From Clostridium sp. C8-1-8 (lineage in GTDB: Bacteria; Bacillota; Clostridia; Clostridiales; Clostridiaceae), in assembly GCF_009928445.1 (NCBI RefSeq), contig NZ_JAABNO010000002.1, positions 248,001 through 312,000 on the forward strand: DNA of 64,000 nucleotides, given 5' to 3'. The notes below the pieces were generated by a model. The model made no database searches. It had not been told where the DNA came from and was given only the letters and a program-made list of their open reading frames with translations. A program made the translations under genes and the position numbers. Below, in pieces: positions 54,221-62,064 of this stretch. Every line of letters begins with the position of its first letter. Position 1 is the stretch's first letter.

Positions 54221-54769
54221 ATGGATGAAAAAGATAAGGATAATTTAGATAGTAATTCAGACAAAGATGGAAGAACTGCAGAAGATAATAGCAGAATATT
54301 TAATCAAGGATTGGTTGGAAATAATCCCACTTTAGCCATAAACCCAGGACATCCACTTTGGCAGCTACAACAAGCGGTGGATAAACAAAAACAAATTGGT
54401 AGTGGCGGTAGTAATGCTAGTGGAAGTGGATTAAGCAATGCAGATAAGTATATCTTGGCCGGTGATGTGATAGCCAAGACAGATGAACTAAAAACTGCTA
54501 CGCAGTCTTTACAAGTCAATGAACTGGAAAGGATATATTATGATAGAAAGGTTAAGCCTATAGTTGATTTGGTATGGGAGCTTAGTACAGCAGCACAAAA
54601 CTTTGCAGGTATGTCTAATCTATATCAAGCTAATAATTATGGTCAGAAGAGATATGTAAAAAAAGCTTTGGACTTTTCGCTAGATATTCTTGATGAAGCT
54701 GAAGAGTTGTGGGATTTGGCAAAAACAAGAGTTGATTTCTTTAAAAATAATATTGATCCATATGAATAA
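54221..54769 (+). CDS. Unknown helical protein with disordered N-terminus
   Basis: ATG 54221 has AGAAG about 8 bp upstream; the TTG at 54203 is less likely. The 182-residue product begins with an acidic, low-complexity region (DEKDKDNLDSNSDKDG), then a Gly/Ser-rich linker. The C-terminal 110 residues are helical. No family is recognised. The gene is followed within 2 bases by a hairpin that covers the ribosome site of the next gene. Confidence 0.55.
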   Translation: MDEKDKDNLDSNSDKDGRTAEDNSRIFNQGLVGNNPTLAINPGHPLWQLQQAVDKQKQIGSGGSNASGSGLSNADKYILAGDVIAKTDELKTATQSLQVNELERIYYDRKVKPIVDLVWELSTAAQNFAGMSNLYQANNYGQKRYVKKALDFSLDILDEAEELWDLAKTRVDFFKNNIDPYE

Positions 54770-54814
54770 CCCTCCAAGATTAAGGTTTATATTATATTAT
54801 AAACTATTGGAGGG
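54770..54814 (+). promoter_or_regulatory. Hairpin sequestering the zinc-ribbon gene's ribosome site
   Basis: CCCTCCAA (54770-54777) pairs with TTGGAGGG (54807-54814), which includes the Shine-Dalgarno GGAGGG. An inner stem GTTTATA/TATAAAC (54785-54791, 54798-54804) extends it. The hairpin begins at the base after the upstream UAA, so a terminating ribosome would open it. Confidence 0.65.
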
Positions 54815-54821
54815 ATTTATT

Positions 54822-55043
54822 ATGGAAAAAGTTTGTCCGTTATGTAATAGCTTAACAAATATAGAGATAACTTGTCCTAACTGTGGCCAAATTATGAAGG
54901 ATAGTGGAAGAGTTCAAGAATTTAGAGACTCTTATGCACCAGAAGATGAATTAGAGTATGAAAATGATGATTGCAGGCATGTGTTTCAGTGTATAAATTG
55001 CCATGAGCTTAAAAATATTGGTATAAAAAGTGTCTTTATATAA
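54822..55043 (+). CDS. Small zinc-ribbon protein
   Basis: A 73-residue protein starting at ATG 54822, 8 bp after GGAGGG. Three CxxC pairs (Cys5/8, 18/21 and 57/60) suggest one or two zinc sites, and the middle is acidic. No known enzyme motif is present. It is probably a small regulatory or adaptor protein whose translation is coupled to the upstream gene through the hairpin at 54770-54814. Confidence 0.75.
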   Translation: MEKVCPLCNSLTNIEITCPNCGQIMKDSGRVQEFRDSYAPEDELEYENDDCRHVFQCINCHELKNIGIKSVFI

Positions 55044-55145
55044 ATGTATATATTACATTATTATGGTTAACTATTGTACTTCATAGTATAATAGTTATAG
55101 AAAAGTGTATCCATAGATATATGTGATATGTAAGGGGGCAAAAAT

Positions 55146-56039
55146 ATGTCAAAGGAGATTTTAAGATATCAGAAGGCATTCAATTCTGTTGTTGAAAGAT
55201 TAAAGAAGAATAAAGATGTTCTAGCTGTTATGGTCTTTGGAAGTATGGTGACTGGAGACTTATGGCAGGGTTCTGATATAGATATCTTTGTCATTATAGG
55301 GGATGATGATAAAGATATAAGAAATATATATACTGAAGAGAATAATATTTCAGTGCATATGAAACTTCTAAGCAAAGATAATTTCTTGAATTTTAATAAG
55401 AATAACATTGCTGGTAGTTATATGCATAGGATATTGATATCTTCAAAACTTATTTTTTCCAATGATGAAAATATTACAAATATATTTAACAGTTTTAGAT
55501 ATATAAGTGATAGCGAAAGAGAAAAGTGGAATTTAGTTTACTTAGGCAATATCCTAAAGGAGATAAGCCAGTGTAAGAAACTTATAGCTAATAACAGTAT
55601 ACAGGCAGGTTACTTAGCTTGTATGAAAGCTGTTGAGCAGTTTTGTAGTTTGTTTTTAAATTATAATGGATATATGGTAAGTAAGGATGTTATAAGTGTA
55701 GCTTCAAACTTAGATGATACTTTACAGCAAATGGTAGACAACCTTATTAGTCAAGGAGATAATCTAGAGAGTGAAATGACTAAAACTATTGATTTTATAG
55801 AAGCTTTTTTAGATAAGAACATTAAGAACTGCTGCGTTGCACTAATTAAATTCTTTAGGGAAAATAAGAATTACATGAGTTCTGAAGAAATAAAAAAACA
55901 TAATTATTTTAATGACTTTGAAATACATATGGAAGATATTTTGATAGAGTTAGCTAGTAGAAAAATCTTAAAAAAAGGATACAGAAGCATAAAAAGTTTA
56001 TCTGGAAGCCTTATAGGTGAGGAGAATGTATATTGTTAG
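55146..56039 (+). CDS. Nucleotidyltransferase-domain protein
   Basis: A 297-residue protein starting after AGGGGGC. The minimal nucleotidyltransferase motif FGSMVTGDLWQGSDIDIFVI (residues about 32-51) has the GS and DxD needed for catalysis. Residues 125-230 are a helical bundle like those that partner such domains (HEPN/substrate-binding type). A short C-terminal domain with a helix-turn-helix-like EEIKKHNYF segment follows. It is too long for the MntA antitoxin type and there is no toxin gene beside it. Substrate unknown. Confidence 0.72.
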   Translation: MSKEILRYQKAFNSVVERLKKNKDVLAVMVFGSMVTGDLWQGSDIDIFVIIGDDDKDIRNIYTEENNISVHMKLLSKDNFLNFNKNNIAGSYMHRILISSKLIFSNDENITNIFNSFRYISDSEREKWNLVYLGNILKEISQCKKLIANNSIQAGYLACMKAVEQFCSLFLNYNGYMVSKDVISVASNLDDTLQQMVDNLISQGDNLESEMTKTIDFIEAFLDKNIKNCCVALIKFFRENKNYMSSEEIKKHNYFNDFEIHMEDILIELASRKILKKGYRSIKSLSGSLIGEENVYC

Positions 56040-56063
56040 AGGTATCCACTTTGTGGATGCCTC
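56039..56063 (+). terminator. Hairpin between the nucleotidyltransferase and MocR genes
   Basis: GAGGTATCCAC pairs with GTGGATGCCTC (one G-U) around TTT, beginning at the stop codon. The trailing TTGGTTT is weak, so termination may be partial. Confidence 0.6.
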
Positions 56064-56081
56064 TTGGTTTAGGGGAATGTT

Positions 56082-57485
56082 ATGGATAAGTATAGATTAA
56101 GTTTTAATGAAGAGGTAAATAAATATATCCAGTTATATGCTCATATAAAGCACTTGATTGAGGTAAACCAAATTGAGGATGAGGAGAAATTACCTTCAAT
56201 TAGAGAGTTAGCAGACTTTTTACATTTAAATAAGGTCACAGTTATTAATGCATATAAAAAACTTCAAATGGAGGGGTATGCAAACCAAAAGATAGGAAGC
56301 GGGACATACGCGAAAAAAAAGGATGCAATTAGAGGTTTTAAAAAGAGCTATTCATCTACCTTTAAAAGACTAAATAGTGGTAAGCTGAATGATATGATTG
56401 ATTTTACTGGAGAAACCACATCTGCAGATTTCTTTCCTGTAGCAGATCTTAAAGCTGTATTAAATGACGTGCTAGATAGAGATGGCGCTGAAGCTTTGAT
56501 ATATCAGGACGCTTTAGGTTATGAAAAGTTAAGACAACGTATAAATGAGAAGTTTTGGGAAAATTCTCTGGACTATGATGACATACTAATCGTCTCAGGA
56601 GCTCAGCAAGGTATAGATATTGTCTCTAAAGCTCTCATTAATGTAAATGACAATGTTATTGTAGAAAAACCTACATATAGTGGAGCTTTATCTGTGTTCA
56701 AATCAAGAAAAGCTAATATTTTTGAAGTTCCCATAGAAAATGATGGTGTTAATCTAGATGCTTTAAAAGCTATTTTAAAAAAGAATAAGATTAAATGCTT
56801 CTATTTTATGAGCTACTTTCAGAACCCATCTACAATAAGTTATTCAGATTATAAAAAACAAGAGCTCCTAAAGCTTGCAGAAGAACACGACTTCTTTATA
56901 ATAGAAGATGATTATCTTTCGGAACTAATTTATGATTCTGAGATTAAATATTCATCAATGAAGTCTTTTGATAGATATGATAGAGTAGTATATATAAAAA
57001 GTTTTTCAAAGATATTCTTACCTGGTATAAGAATAGGGTACTTGGTATGCCCTAAGGAATATAAGGACTCAGTGCAGAACTCTAAAGTAAATACAGATAT
57101 ATCTACATCCTCTTTGATGCAAAGAGCACTGGAAATGTATATGGAAAGAGATTACTGGATTGAGCATATAAAGCTTCTAAATATAAAGTATAAAGAACGA
57201 TATGAGTTTATGAAGAGGGAAATTGAAGTTAAGCTTAAAGAAAAGATTGAGTTCAGTCCTCCTGGAGGAGGGTTGCATTTTTATCTTAAACTAAGAGATG
57301 AGATATCTTTGAATACAATTGAACTCTTCTATAAGCTTAGGGAGAGAGGTGTTTTAATAACACCTGGAGTTATGTTCTACAAGCATTCGAACCAAGGAGA
57401 GAGATATTTCAAGGTAGGATTTTCACAAACTGATTGCGATAAAATAGAAAAGGGAATAGACATAATTGCAGATATATTAATTTAA
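56082..57485 (+). CDS. MocR/PdxR-family regulator (GntR + aminotransferase fold)
   Basis: A 467-residue protein with AGGGGAA upstream of its ATG. An N-terminal GntR winged helix (about 5-75; LPSIRELADFLHLNKVTVINAYKKL) is joined to a fold-type I aminotransferase-like domain. The PLP-binding Lys is in IKSFSKIFLPGIRIGY, and the Asp/Tyr cofactor contacts lie in IIEDDYLSELIYD. MocR proteins act as transcription regulators that sense PLP or amino compounds. No vitamin B6 or GABA genes are adjacent, so the target is unknown. Confidence 0.88.
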   Translation: MDKYRLSFNEEVNKYIQLYAHIKHLIEVNQIEDEEKLPSIRELADFLHLNKVTVINAYKKLQMEGYANQKIGSGTYAKKKDAIRGFKKSYSSTFKRLNSGKLNDMIDFTGETTSADFFPVADLKAVLNDVLDRDGAEALIYQDALGYEKLRQRINEKFWENSLDYDDILIVSGAQQGIDIVSKALINVNDNVIVEKPTYSGALSVFKSRKANIFEVPIENDGVNLDALKAILKKNKIKCFYFMSYFQNPSTISYSDYKKQELLKLAEEHDFFIIEDDYLSELIYDSEIKYSSMKSFDRYDRVVYIKSFSKIFLPGIRIGYLVCPKEYKDSVQNSKVNTDISTSSLMQRALEMYMERDYWIEHIKLLNIKYKERYEFMKREIEVKLKEKIEFSPPGGGLHFYLKLRDEISLNTIELFYKLRERGVLITPGVMFYKHSNQGERYFKVGFSQTDCDKIEKGIDIIADILI

Positions 57486-57489
57486 ATGT

Positions 57490-57545
57490 AAGGTAGATGG
57501 GCAAAAAAGTTTACTGAAGAAATACGCTTAAGTAAATTTTATTCT
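57490..57545 (+). repeat. Dispersed repeat family II, copy c (degenerate)
   Basis: GGTAGATGGGCAAAAAAG then TTTACTGAAG/CGCTTAAGTAAA and ATTTTATT. It is a worn copy of the 3' half of copy b, which lies about 100 bases downstream. It acts as terminator for the MocR gene. Confidence 0.6.
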
Positions 57546-57639
57546 TTAGAAAGGTTATATGGTTTATATGTATTTATGAATGATTATGCTATGAAGCGTT
57601 GGAAGGTAAATATTAATAAAAGAATAAAAAAGAAAAAAT

Positions 57640-57730
57640 GTTGCCTGCCAGAATTTCTTCACATACGTTCAGAAAAGGCAGATGCACAAAAAGATTCACT
57701 GAAGAAAATCGCTTCAGTAAATTTTTTTAT
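57640..57730 (+). repeat. Dispersed repeat family II, copy b
   Basis: TTGCCTGCCAGAATT, TTCTTCACATACGTTC, GGCAGATGCAC, then a TTCACTGAAG/CTTCAGTAA hairpin with a T run. It is the best match to copy a at 39968-40056. An open frame across it is not a gene. Its hairpin ends only about 20 bases before yigZ. Confidence 0.75.
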
Positions 57731-57750
57731 ATGTAGGAGGAAAAATATAT

Positions 57751-58398
57751 ATGAAGTACTTAACTGTAAAAGGTTATGGGGAAGATAGTTTCGAAGAGAA
57801 GAAATCTGAGTTTATAGGGTATATAAAGAGAACAGAAACAGAAGAGGAAGCAAAGCAATTTGTATCTGAGATTAAGGCTAAGCATAAGGCTGCCACCCAT
57901 AATTGCTATGCCTATGTAGTTGGACAAAATATGAACATTCAAAGATATAGTGATGATGGGGAACCCCAAGGAACCGCTGGCATTCCAATATTAGAAGTTA
58001 TAAAGAAAAGCGGTATTACTGATTGCACCGTAGTAGTAACCAGGTACTTTGGTGGGATACTTTTAGGGGCCGGAGGATTAACGAGAGCATATACAAAAGG
58101 AGCCTCTATAGCCATAAGTGCAGCTGGGATAGTTGACAAGGTTTTAGGGGTCAAACTTAGTGTTACCTTGGAATATGATCTTTTCGGAAAAATTCAATAC
58201 CTATGTGGTCAAAATCAATGGCATATTGAGAGTGTAGAGTATACAGATGTAATTGATTTATTTATTTTAGCAGAGAAGGAAGATGCTAAAACAATAGAGG
58301 AAAGATTTATGGAAGAAACTAATGGAAATATATTGATTGCTGAAGATGAAGAAGGCATGTATTTTAGACAAGACAAGAGATTATTTAAGAAAATATAG
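57751..58398 (+). CDS. YigZ/IMPACT family protein
   Basis: A 215-residue protein behind AGGAGGAAA. KSEFIGYIKRTETEEEAKQFVSEIK and ATHNCYAYVVG, SDDGEPQGTAGIPILEVI and VTRYFGGILLGAGGLTRAYTKGAS are the YigZ signature blocks, and the C-terminal 80 residues form the DUF1949 domain. The eukaryotic relative IMPACT modulates translation control; the bacterial role is not settled. Length is normal. Confidence 0.93.
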   Translation: MKYLTVKGYGEDSFEEKKSEFIGYIKRTETEEEAKQFVSEIKAKHKAATHNCYAYVVGQNMNIQRYSDDGEPQGTAGIPILEVIKKSGITDCTVVVTRYFGGILLGAGGLTRAYTKGASIAISAAGIVDKVLGVKLSVTLEYDLFGKIQYLCGQNQWHIESVEYTDVIDLFILAEKEDAKTIEERFMEETNGNILIAEDEEGMYFRQDKRLFKKI

Positions 58399-58466
58399 TT
58401 CTCGGTAATATAAAAAGTTAAATTAATAAGGATTCATTGGCAAGGATAGTGATATTTAGACAATAC

Positions 58467-58511
58467 AGCCATTTTACTAAAGTTGAATATAGAAAATGGC
58501 TATGATATAAT
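58467..58511 (+). promoter_or_regulatory. yebC promoter with overlapping inverted repeat
   Basis: TTGAAT (58483-58488), 17-bp spacer, TATAAT (58506-58511) with an extended TGA. AGCCATTTT (58467-58475) and AAAATGGCT (58493-58501) form a perfect inverted repeat that brackets the -35. It may be an operator, or a poor terminator for yigZ. Confidence 0.65.
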
Positions 58512-58556
58512 ATTTAGGAATTTATTGTATTCAGATAATGGTTAGGAGGAACAATA

Positions 58557-59297
58557 ATGTCAGGACATTCAAAATGGCATAATATACAAGCAAAAAAAGG
58601 TAAGGTTGATGCTAAAAGAGGTAAGGTTTTTACAAAAATAGGTAAAGAGCTTGCTATGGCAATAAAAAATGGTGGAGCCAATCCTGAGTCAAACTCAAAA
58701 CTTAGAGACGTTGTAGCTAAAGCAAAGGCAGCAAATATGCCTAATGATAATATACAAAGAGCAATAAAAAAGGCAGCTGGAGAAGCTGACACAGTTACTT
58801 ACGAAGAAATAGTTTATGAAGGATATGGTCCTGCAGGAATAGCTGTTATAGTTGAAACATTAACTGATAACAAGAATAGAACAGCAGGAAATGTAAGACA
58901 CGCATTCACTAAACAAGGCGGTAACATGGGATCAACAGGTTGTGTAAGCTTTATGTTCCAAAAGAAAGGTGAAATAGTAATCGAAAAATCCGATTCTTTA
59001 GATGAAGATGAGTTAATGATGCTAGCACTTGATGCTGGTGCTGAAGACTTTTCCGCAGAAGATGAAGTTTATGTTGTTACAACTTCACCAGAAGAGTTTG
59101 GAACAGTAAGAGAAGCTTTAGAATCTAATGGCCTTGAATTCTTAGAAGCTGATATAAAAGGAATTCCAGATACATATACTGCAATAGATCAAGAAACAGC
59201 AGTTAAGTTCCAAAAGATGCTTGATCAGCTAGAGGAAGATGACGACGTACAAAATGTTTATCACAATGCTGAGTTCCCTGAAGGATGGGAAGGATAG
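58557..59297 (+). CDS. yebC: YebC/PmpR-family translation/transcription factor
   Basis: A 246-residue protein behind TAGGAGGAAC. It begins [20 protein letters not shown] and contains [30 protein letters not shown] and [12 protein letters not shown], all hallmarks of YebC. It ends [11 protein letters not shown]. Members were named as DNA-binding regulators, and recent work links YebC to relief of ribosome stalling at proline runs. A degenerate second copy of its 3' end lies at 61870-61934. Confidence 0.96.
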   Translation: MSGHSKWHNIQAKKGKVDAKRGKVFTKIGKELAMAIKNGGANPESNSKLRDVVAKAKAANMPNDNIQRAIKKAAGEADTVTYEEIVYEGYGPAGIAVIVETLTDNKNRTAGNVRHAFTKQGGNMGSTGCVSFMFQKKGEIVIEKSDSLDEDELMMLALDAGAEDFSAEDEVYVVTTSPEEFGTVREALESNGLEFLEADIKGIPDTYTAIDQETAVKFQKMLDQLEEDDDVQNVYHNAEFPEGWEG

Positions 59298-59429
59298 TCG
59301 TGATATAAATGGTTTAGCCTAGATGGTTTATGTTAGGTTGCTGTTATCCATTATGGTATACATGCAAAAAGCTAACCCGTTATGGTATATGTTGAAATTC
59401 TGTTAATTCTATTAAGGATATACAAGTAG

Positions 59430-59477
59430 TACACCTTTATGAAACTTATATAAAAGTTTTATGGAGGTGTATTTTTT
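59430..59477 (+). terminator. yebC terminator
   Basis: An 18-bp stem starting TACACCT and ending AGGTGTA (three G-U pairs) with loop ATATAA, then TTTTTT. The 59298-59429 stretch holds two close copies of TTATGGTATA (59353 and 59380) and no ORF. Confidence 0.85.
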
Positions 59478-59495
59478 ATGTTATTAAAAGATGTA

Positions 59496-59529
59496 TTGAA
59501 GTAATTTTTATTTGATTACTTCAACTTTT
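59496..59529 (+). terminator. Second terminator after yebC
   Basis: TTGAAGTAAT pairs with ATTACTTCAA around TTTTATTTG, followed by CTTTTT. It lies about 20 bases after the first terminator. The remaining 59530-59835 is A/T-rich without a supported gene. Confidence 0.75.
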
Positions 59530-59835
59530 TAATCTAACTAATAGTAAATACCTATGGCATTGATTTTCTTTTGTTAAATCCATTTTACTCAAGTCCATAC
59601 TTTAATTAGTGAGGTGTTTAAAAACCTCTCTAAGTAAAATAACAAGATTAATAGCTAATGCGATATGCTTTGTAAAAGAATTGTTATGAGAGCTTACAGA
59701 ATAAAACTAATTTGGAAGTGATTGTAATTACGCAATTCTGTGATGTATAATTAAGTCAATGTACAATTGTTAGAAATTGAGGAAGTTATTTTTGCACTGT
59801 TCGTCGGCAATTTGTTGTTTAATAGGAGGTATATA

Positions 59836-60531
59836 ATGAAGATTGCAGTGTTTCACGGGAGTCCAAGAAAGGGTAATACCTATAAGGCTACAAAAATATT
59901 TTTAGATGAGTTGACTAAATACAGAGATGTTCAATACACAGAGTTTTTTCTACCTGAAGCCATGCCAGAGTTTTGCACAGGGTGTCAACTTTGCCTTGGC
60001 AATCCTAATGAAAGATGTCCTCATTCTCAATATGTAACTCCAATTTTGAATAATATAATTAATTCTGATGCACTGATATTTACAACTCCGCATTTTGGTG
60101 CTTGCAGTATGTCATCTAGTATGAAAAACTTATTGGACCATCTGGATTTTTTGACTATGAATGTTGCACCCCGGGCCGAGTTGTTTAAAAAGAAAGCAAT
60201 TATAATTACCACAGGTGCCGGTTCTATTGGAGCGATAAAACCAATTAAGAAATATCTTAAGAATTGGGGTATCAATCGTGTTTACTCGCTTGGGTTTAGA
60301 ATGTTCATTGATAGATGGGATAAAATGCCGCAACCAAAACAAATGAGATTTGAAAAAAAGTTACGCAAAACTGCAAATATATTTTATCATGCCAGGCAAG
60401 AATACCCATATATTTCTACAATTTTCATGTATCACATGTCAAAGTTTATATTAAGGAAATATGTTGGTATAGGCAAATATCCGTATGAGTATTGGAAAGA
60501 AAATGGTTTTTTTGATAAGCGACCATTTTAA
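59836..60531 (+). CDS. NADPH-dependent FMN reductase-like flavoprotein
   Basis: ATG 59836 has AGGAGGT 7 bp upstream; an earlier in-frame start at 59767 is not supported. The 231-residue protein has the flavodoxin-like FMN phosphate loop GSPRKGNT at residues 9-16. CTGCQLCL and ERCPH place three Cys together, as in iron-sulfur flavoproteins, so a cluster is possible. TPHFGACSMSSSMKNLLDHLDFL is the usual second flavin contact. The C-terminal 80 residues are basic and helical. Some stretches (such as CCCGGGCCGAG at 60169) are much richer in G/C than the surroundings, hinting at transfer. Confidence 0.8.
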   Translation: MKIAVFHGSPRKGNTYKATKIFLDELTKYRDVQYTEFFLPEAMPEFCTGCQLCLGNPNERCPHSQYVTPILNNIINSDALIFTTPHFGACSMSSSMKNLLDHLDFLTMNVAPRAELFKKKAIIITTGAGSIGAIKPIKKYLKNWGINRVYSLGFRMFIDRWDKMPQPKQMRFEKKLRKTANIFYHARQEYPYISTIFMYHMSKFILRKYVGIGKYPYEYWKENGFFDKRPF

Positions 60532-61158
60532 GAAATTTGATGGACTTAATAAGTATAATCTTACATTATGGCTGATTCACATCCTTATTACATTGCCACA
60601 TAATGATAAAGTTCCTCAGAGTATGATGTTAATTTGTTTTTTAGTTTCTACTCTTCTATAGAACTAGATTTCAGGAAAGGCAATACGTCATTAGTTTCGG
60701 ATAGGTTTATAAACAGCTTTAATATATATTGTAAAAATAGCCTTGCTTCTAAATTAACGGATAGTAAGGCATTTTGCTTTTATTTACCCGCGTAAACCAT
60801 TACTCTTCCTAGAATCAATTCTATGCAAAGGTACTTATAAAGTAAAGAACCACTAATAAAGGTACGGAAAGATAAAAAATTGAAGACCTAAATAGAATCA
60901 GAGAATGTGTTATTGATTAACACCCACTCTGATTTACAGTTATACTTAAACACAGCCCACCCATTGCTTATCTATGATACCTTTGAACCAATAATGTTGG
61001 ATAGTGTTAAACCGTTTATCAGAAGTGTACTTATAACAAATATATTAAAGTAATACAAATATGTTTGCTTAAAATTATTTTTTTCAATTAATAAATAAAT
61101 GTTTGGGCAAATCATTGATTCTAAATTAACCAAAATCTTTTTAAGAGGTTGTTTTATA
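60532..61158. other. Patchy intergenic stretch with two hairpins
   Basis: A terminator GCCTTGCT/AGTAAGGC (60740-60770, one G-U, then ATTTTGCTTTT) ends the flavoprotein transcript. AATCAGAG-AAT-GTGTTA pairs with TAACAC-CCA-CTCTGATT (60896-60934), with no T run. I see no gene; base composition is more varied than in the rest of the window, consistent with decayed or acquired DNA. Confidence 0.5.
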
Positions 61159-61488
61159 ATGTTTGAAGATTTGTTTGATGAATTAGCTAGAAAATATGGT
61201 GAAGACTTTAATTGTTTTTTCATACCTTTTACAAATAAATATTTTATAGAAGAAGCAAAGTGTGAACTAAAAGAAGGACATCCTTTGTATGGAGAAATAA
61301 AGTACTCAACAATTAAATGTGATTCTAATGACGATGTTATGTATGTAATTAGCGGGGAAAGATATGTTATAATCCATTTAACTTATTCTAAAAATATAGA
61401 TAATAGTTATCCTCATTTTATTTTATTTCCAAATGTTGAAGAGGCATTAATTTATATTGAAAGTAAATATTTACAAGAATATTTGTAA
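61159..61488 (+). CDS. Small unknown protein, possibly immunity-like
   Basis: ATG 61159 follows AAGAGG by 10 bp; the start at 61099 has no site. The 109-residue product alternates strands and helices (NCFFIPFTNKYFIEEAK, HPLYGEIKYSTIKCDSNDDVMYVI, FPNVEEALIYIESKYL), with no signal peptide. Size and context (decayed neighbours, no operon) recall orphan immunity or SMI1-type proteins, but I see no diagnostic motif. Function unknown. Confidence 0.6.
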   Translation: MFEDLFDELARKYGEDFNCFFIPFTNKYFIEEAKCELKEGHPLYGEIKYSTIKCDSNDDVMYVISGERYVIIHLTYSKNIDNSYPHFILFPNVEEALIYIESKYLQEYL

Positions 61489-61582
61489 TTAAAATTAAAT
61501 TTGATATTGATGTTATGGCGGAACTTAATGTCCATAATTCTGTTATTTCGCAGCAATTGTATCATTTGAGGTTAACAATAAG

Positions 61583-61825
61583 ATGTACCAAGCACTTGGA
61601 TGTTCTTTGGATTTTGAAGTAGGTAACTCTTATAAAGTGGAGTTTGGTTTTATCGAAGGAGTAGGAGTTCAATTGGAGGTAATGTTTAGTGAGAATAAAG
61701 ATAAAATTAAGTATTTAATTATTAAGTCAAACAGTACATGATCATATTCTGCTTATGGGCAAGTATTGTCAGTTAATTGTGGTATCGGAGAATTTGATTT
61801 CTGTGATGGTGTTTATATAAGCTGA
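61583..61825 (+). pseudogene. Disrupted ORF with an in-frame stop
   Basis: From ATG 61583 (GAGG 11 bp upstream) the frame encodes 52 residues (MYQALGCSLDFEVGNSYKVE at the start) and stops at UGA 61739. The same frame then continues coherently as SYSAYGQVLSVNCGIGEFDF and ends at UGA 61823. One gene broken by a stop is the simplest reading. It is not recognised. Confidence 0.45.
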
Positions 61826-61869
61826 ATAAAGGGAGGTTCTACTGTTAACCATTGAAAATACTAGATTTA

Positions 61870-61934
61870 GTTGAAGAAGAAGAGGTTCAAAACGTTTCAC
61901 AATGCTGAGTTCCCTGAATGATGGGAAGGATAGA
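61870..61934 (+). pseudogene. Degenerate second copy of the yebC 3' end
   Basis: It matches the end of yebC: LVEEEEVQNV in one frame, then, after a net loss of bases, CACAATGCTGAGTTCCCTGA and GATGGGAAGGATAG. The last 36 bases differ at one position (GGA to TGA). The true yebC end is 2.6 kb upstream at 59230-59297. Confidence 0.75.
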
Positions 61935-61955
61935 AATAATAGATTAAAAAATTAA

Positions 61956-61996
61956 AATGCTCTTAAAAGTTTAGCGGTTAAACTTTTAAGAGCATT
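61956..61996. terminator. 18-bp perfect terminator
   Basis: AATGCTCTTAAAAGTTTA pairs with its complement around GCGGT. It is flanked by A-rich and T-containing sequence and lies between the yebC remnant and the convergent GGDEF gene, which it probably serves on the minus strand as well. Confidence 0.8.
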
Positions 61997-62064
61997 CTTT
62001 GCTTAAGGGACTGATAAATTACTTAGTACTAAGTAATTCAAACATAGATATTATTGTGAAAAAC

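Noticed and set aside
55146..56039. MNT-HEPN toxin-antitoxin pair
   Set aside because: The nucleotidyltransferase and helical parts are in one long protein, and the neighbour is a MocR regulator, not a HEPN toxin.
57576..57788. Open frame of 70 codons between the MocR and yigZ genes
   Set aside because: It runs through repeat family II copy b and into yigZ in another frame; no ribosome site.
61870..61934. UGA codons in the yebC remnant and the broken ORF as recoded (selenocysteine) codons
   Set aside because: The remnant also has a frame-changing loss of bases, and no recoding hairpin is seen; decay is simpler.
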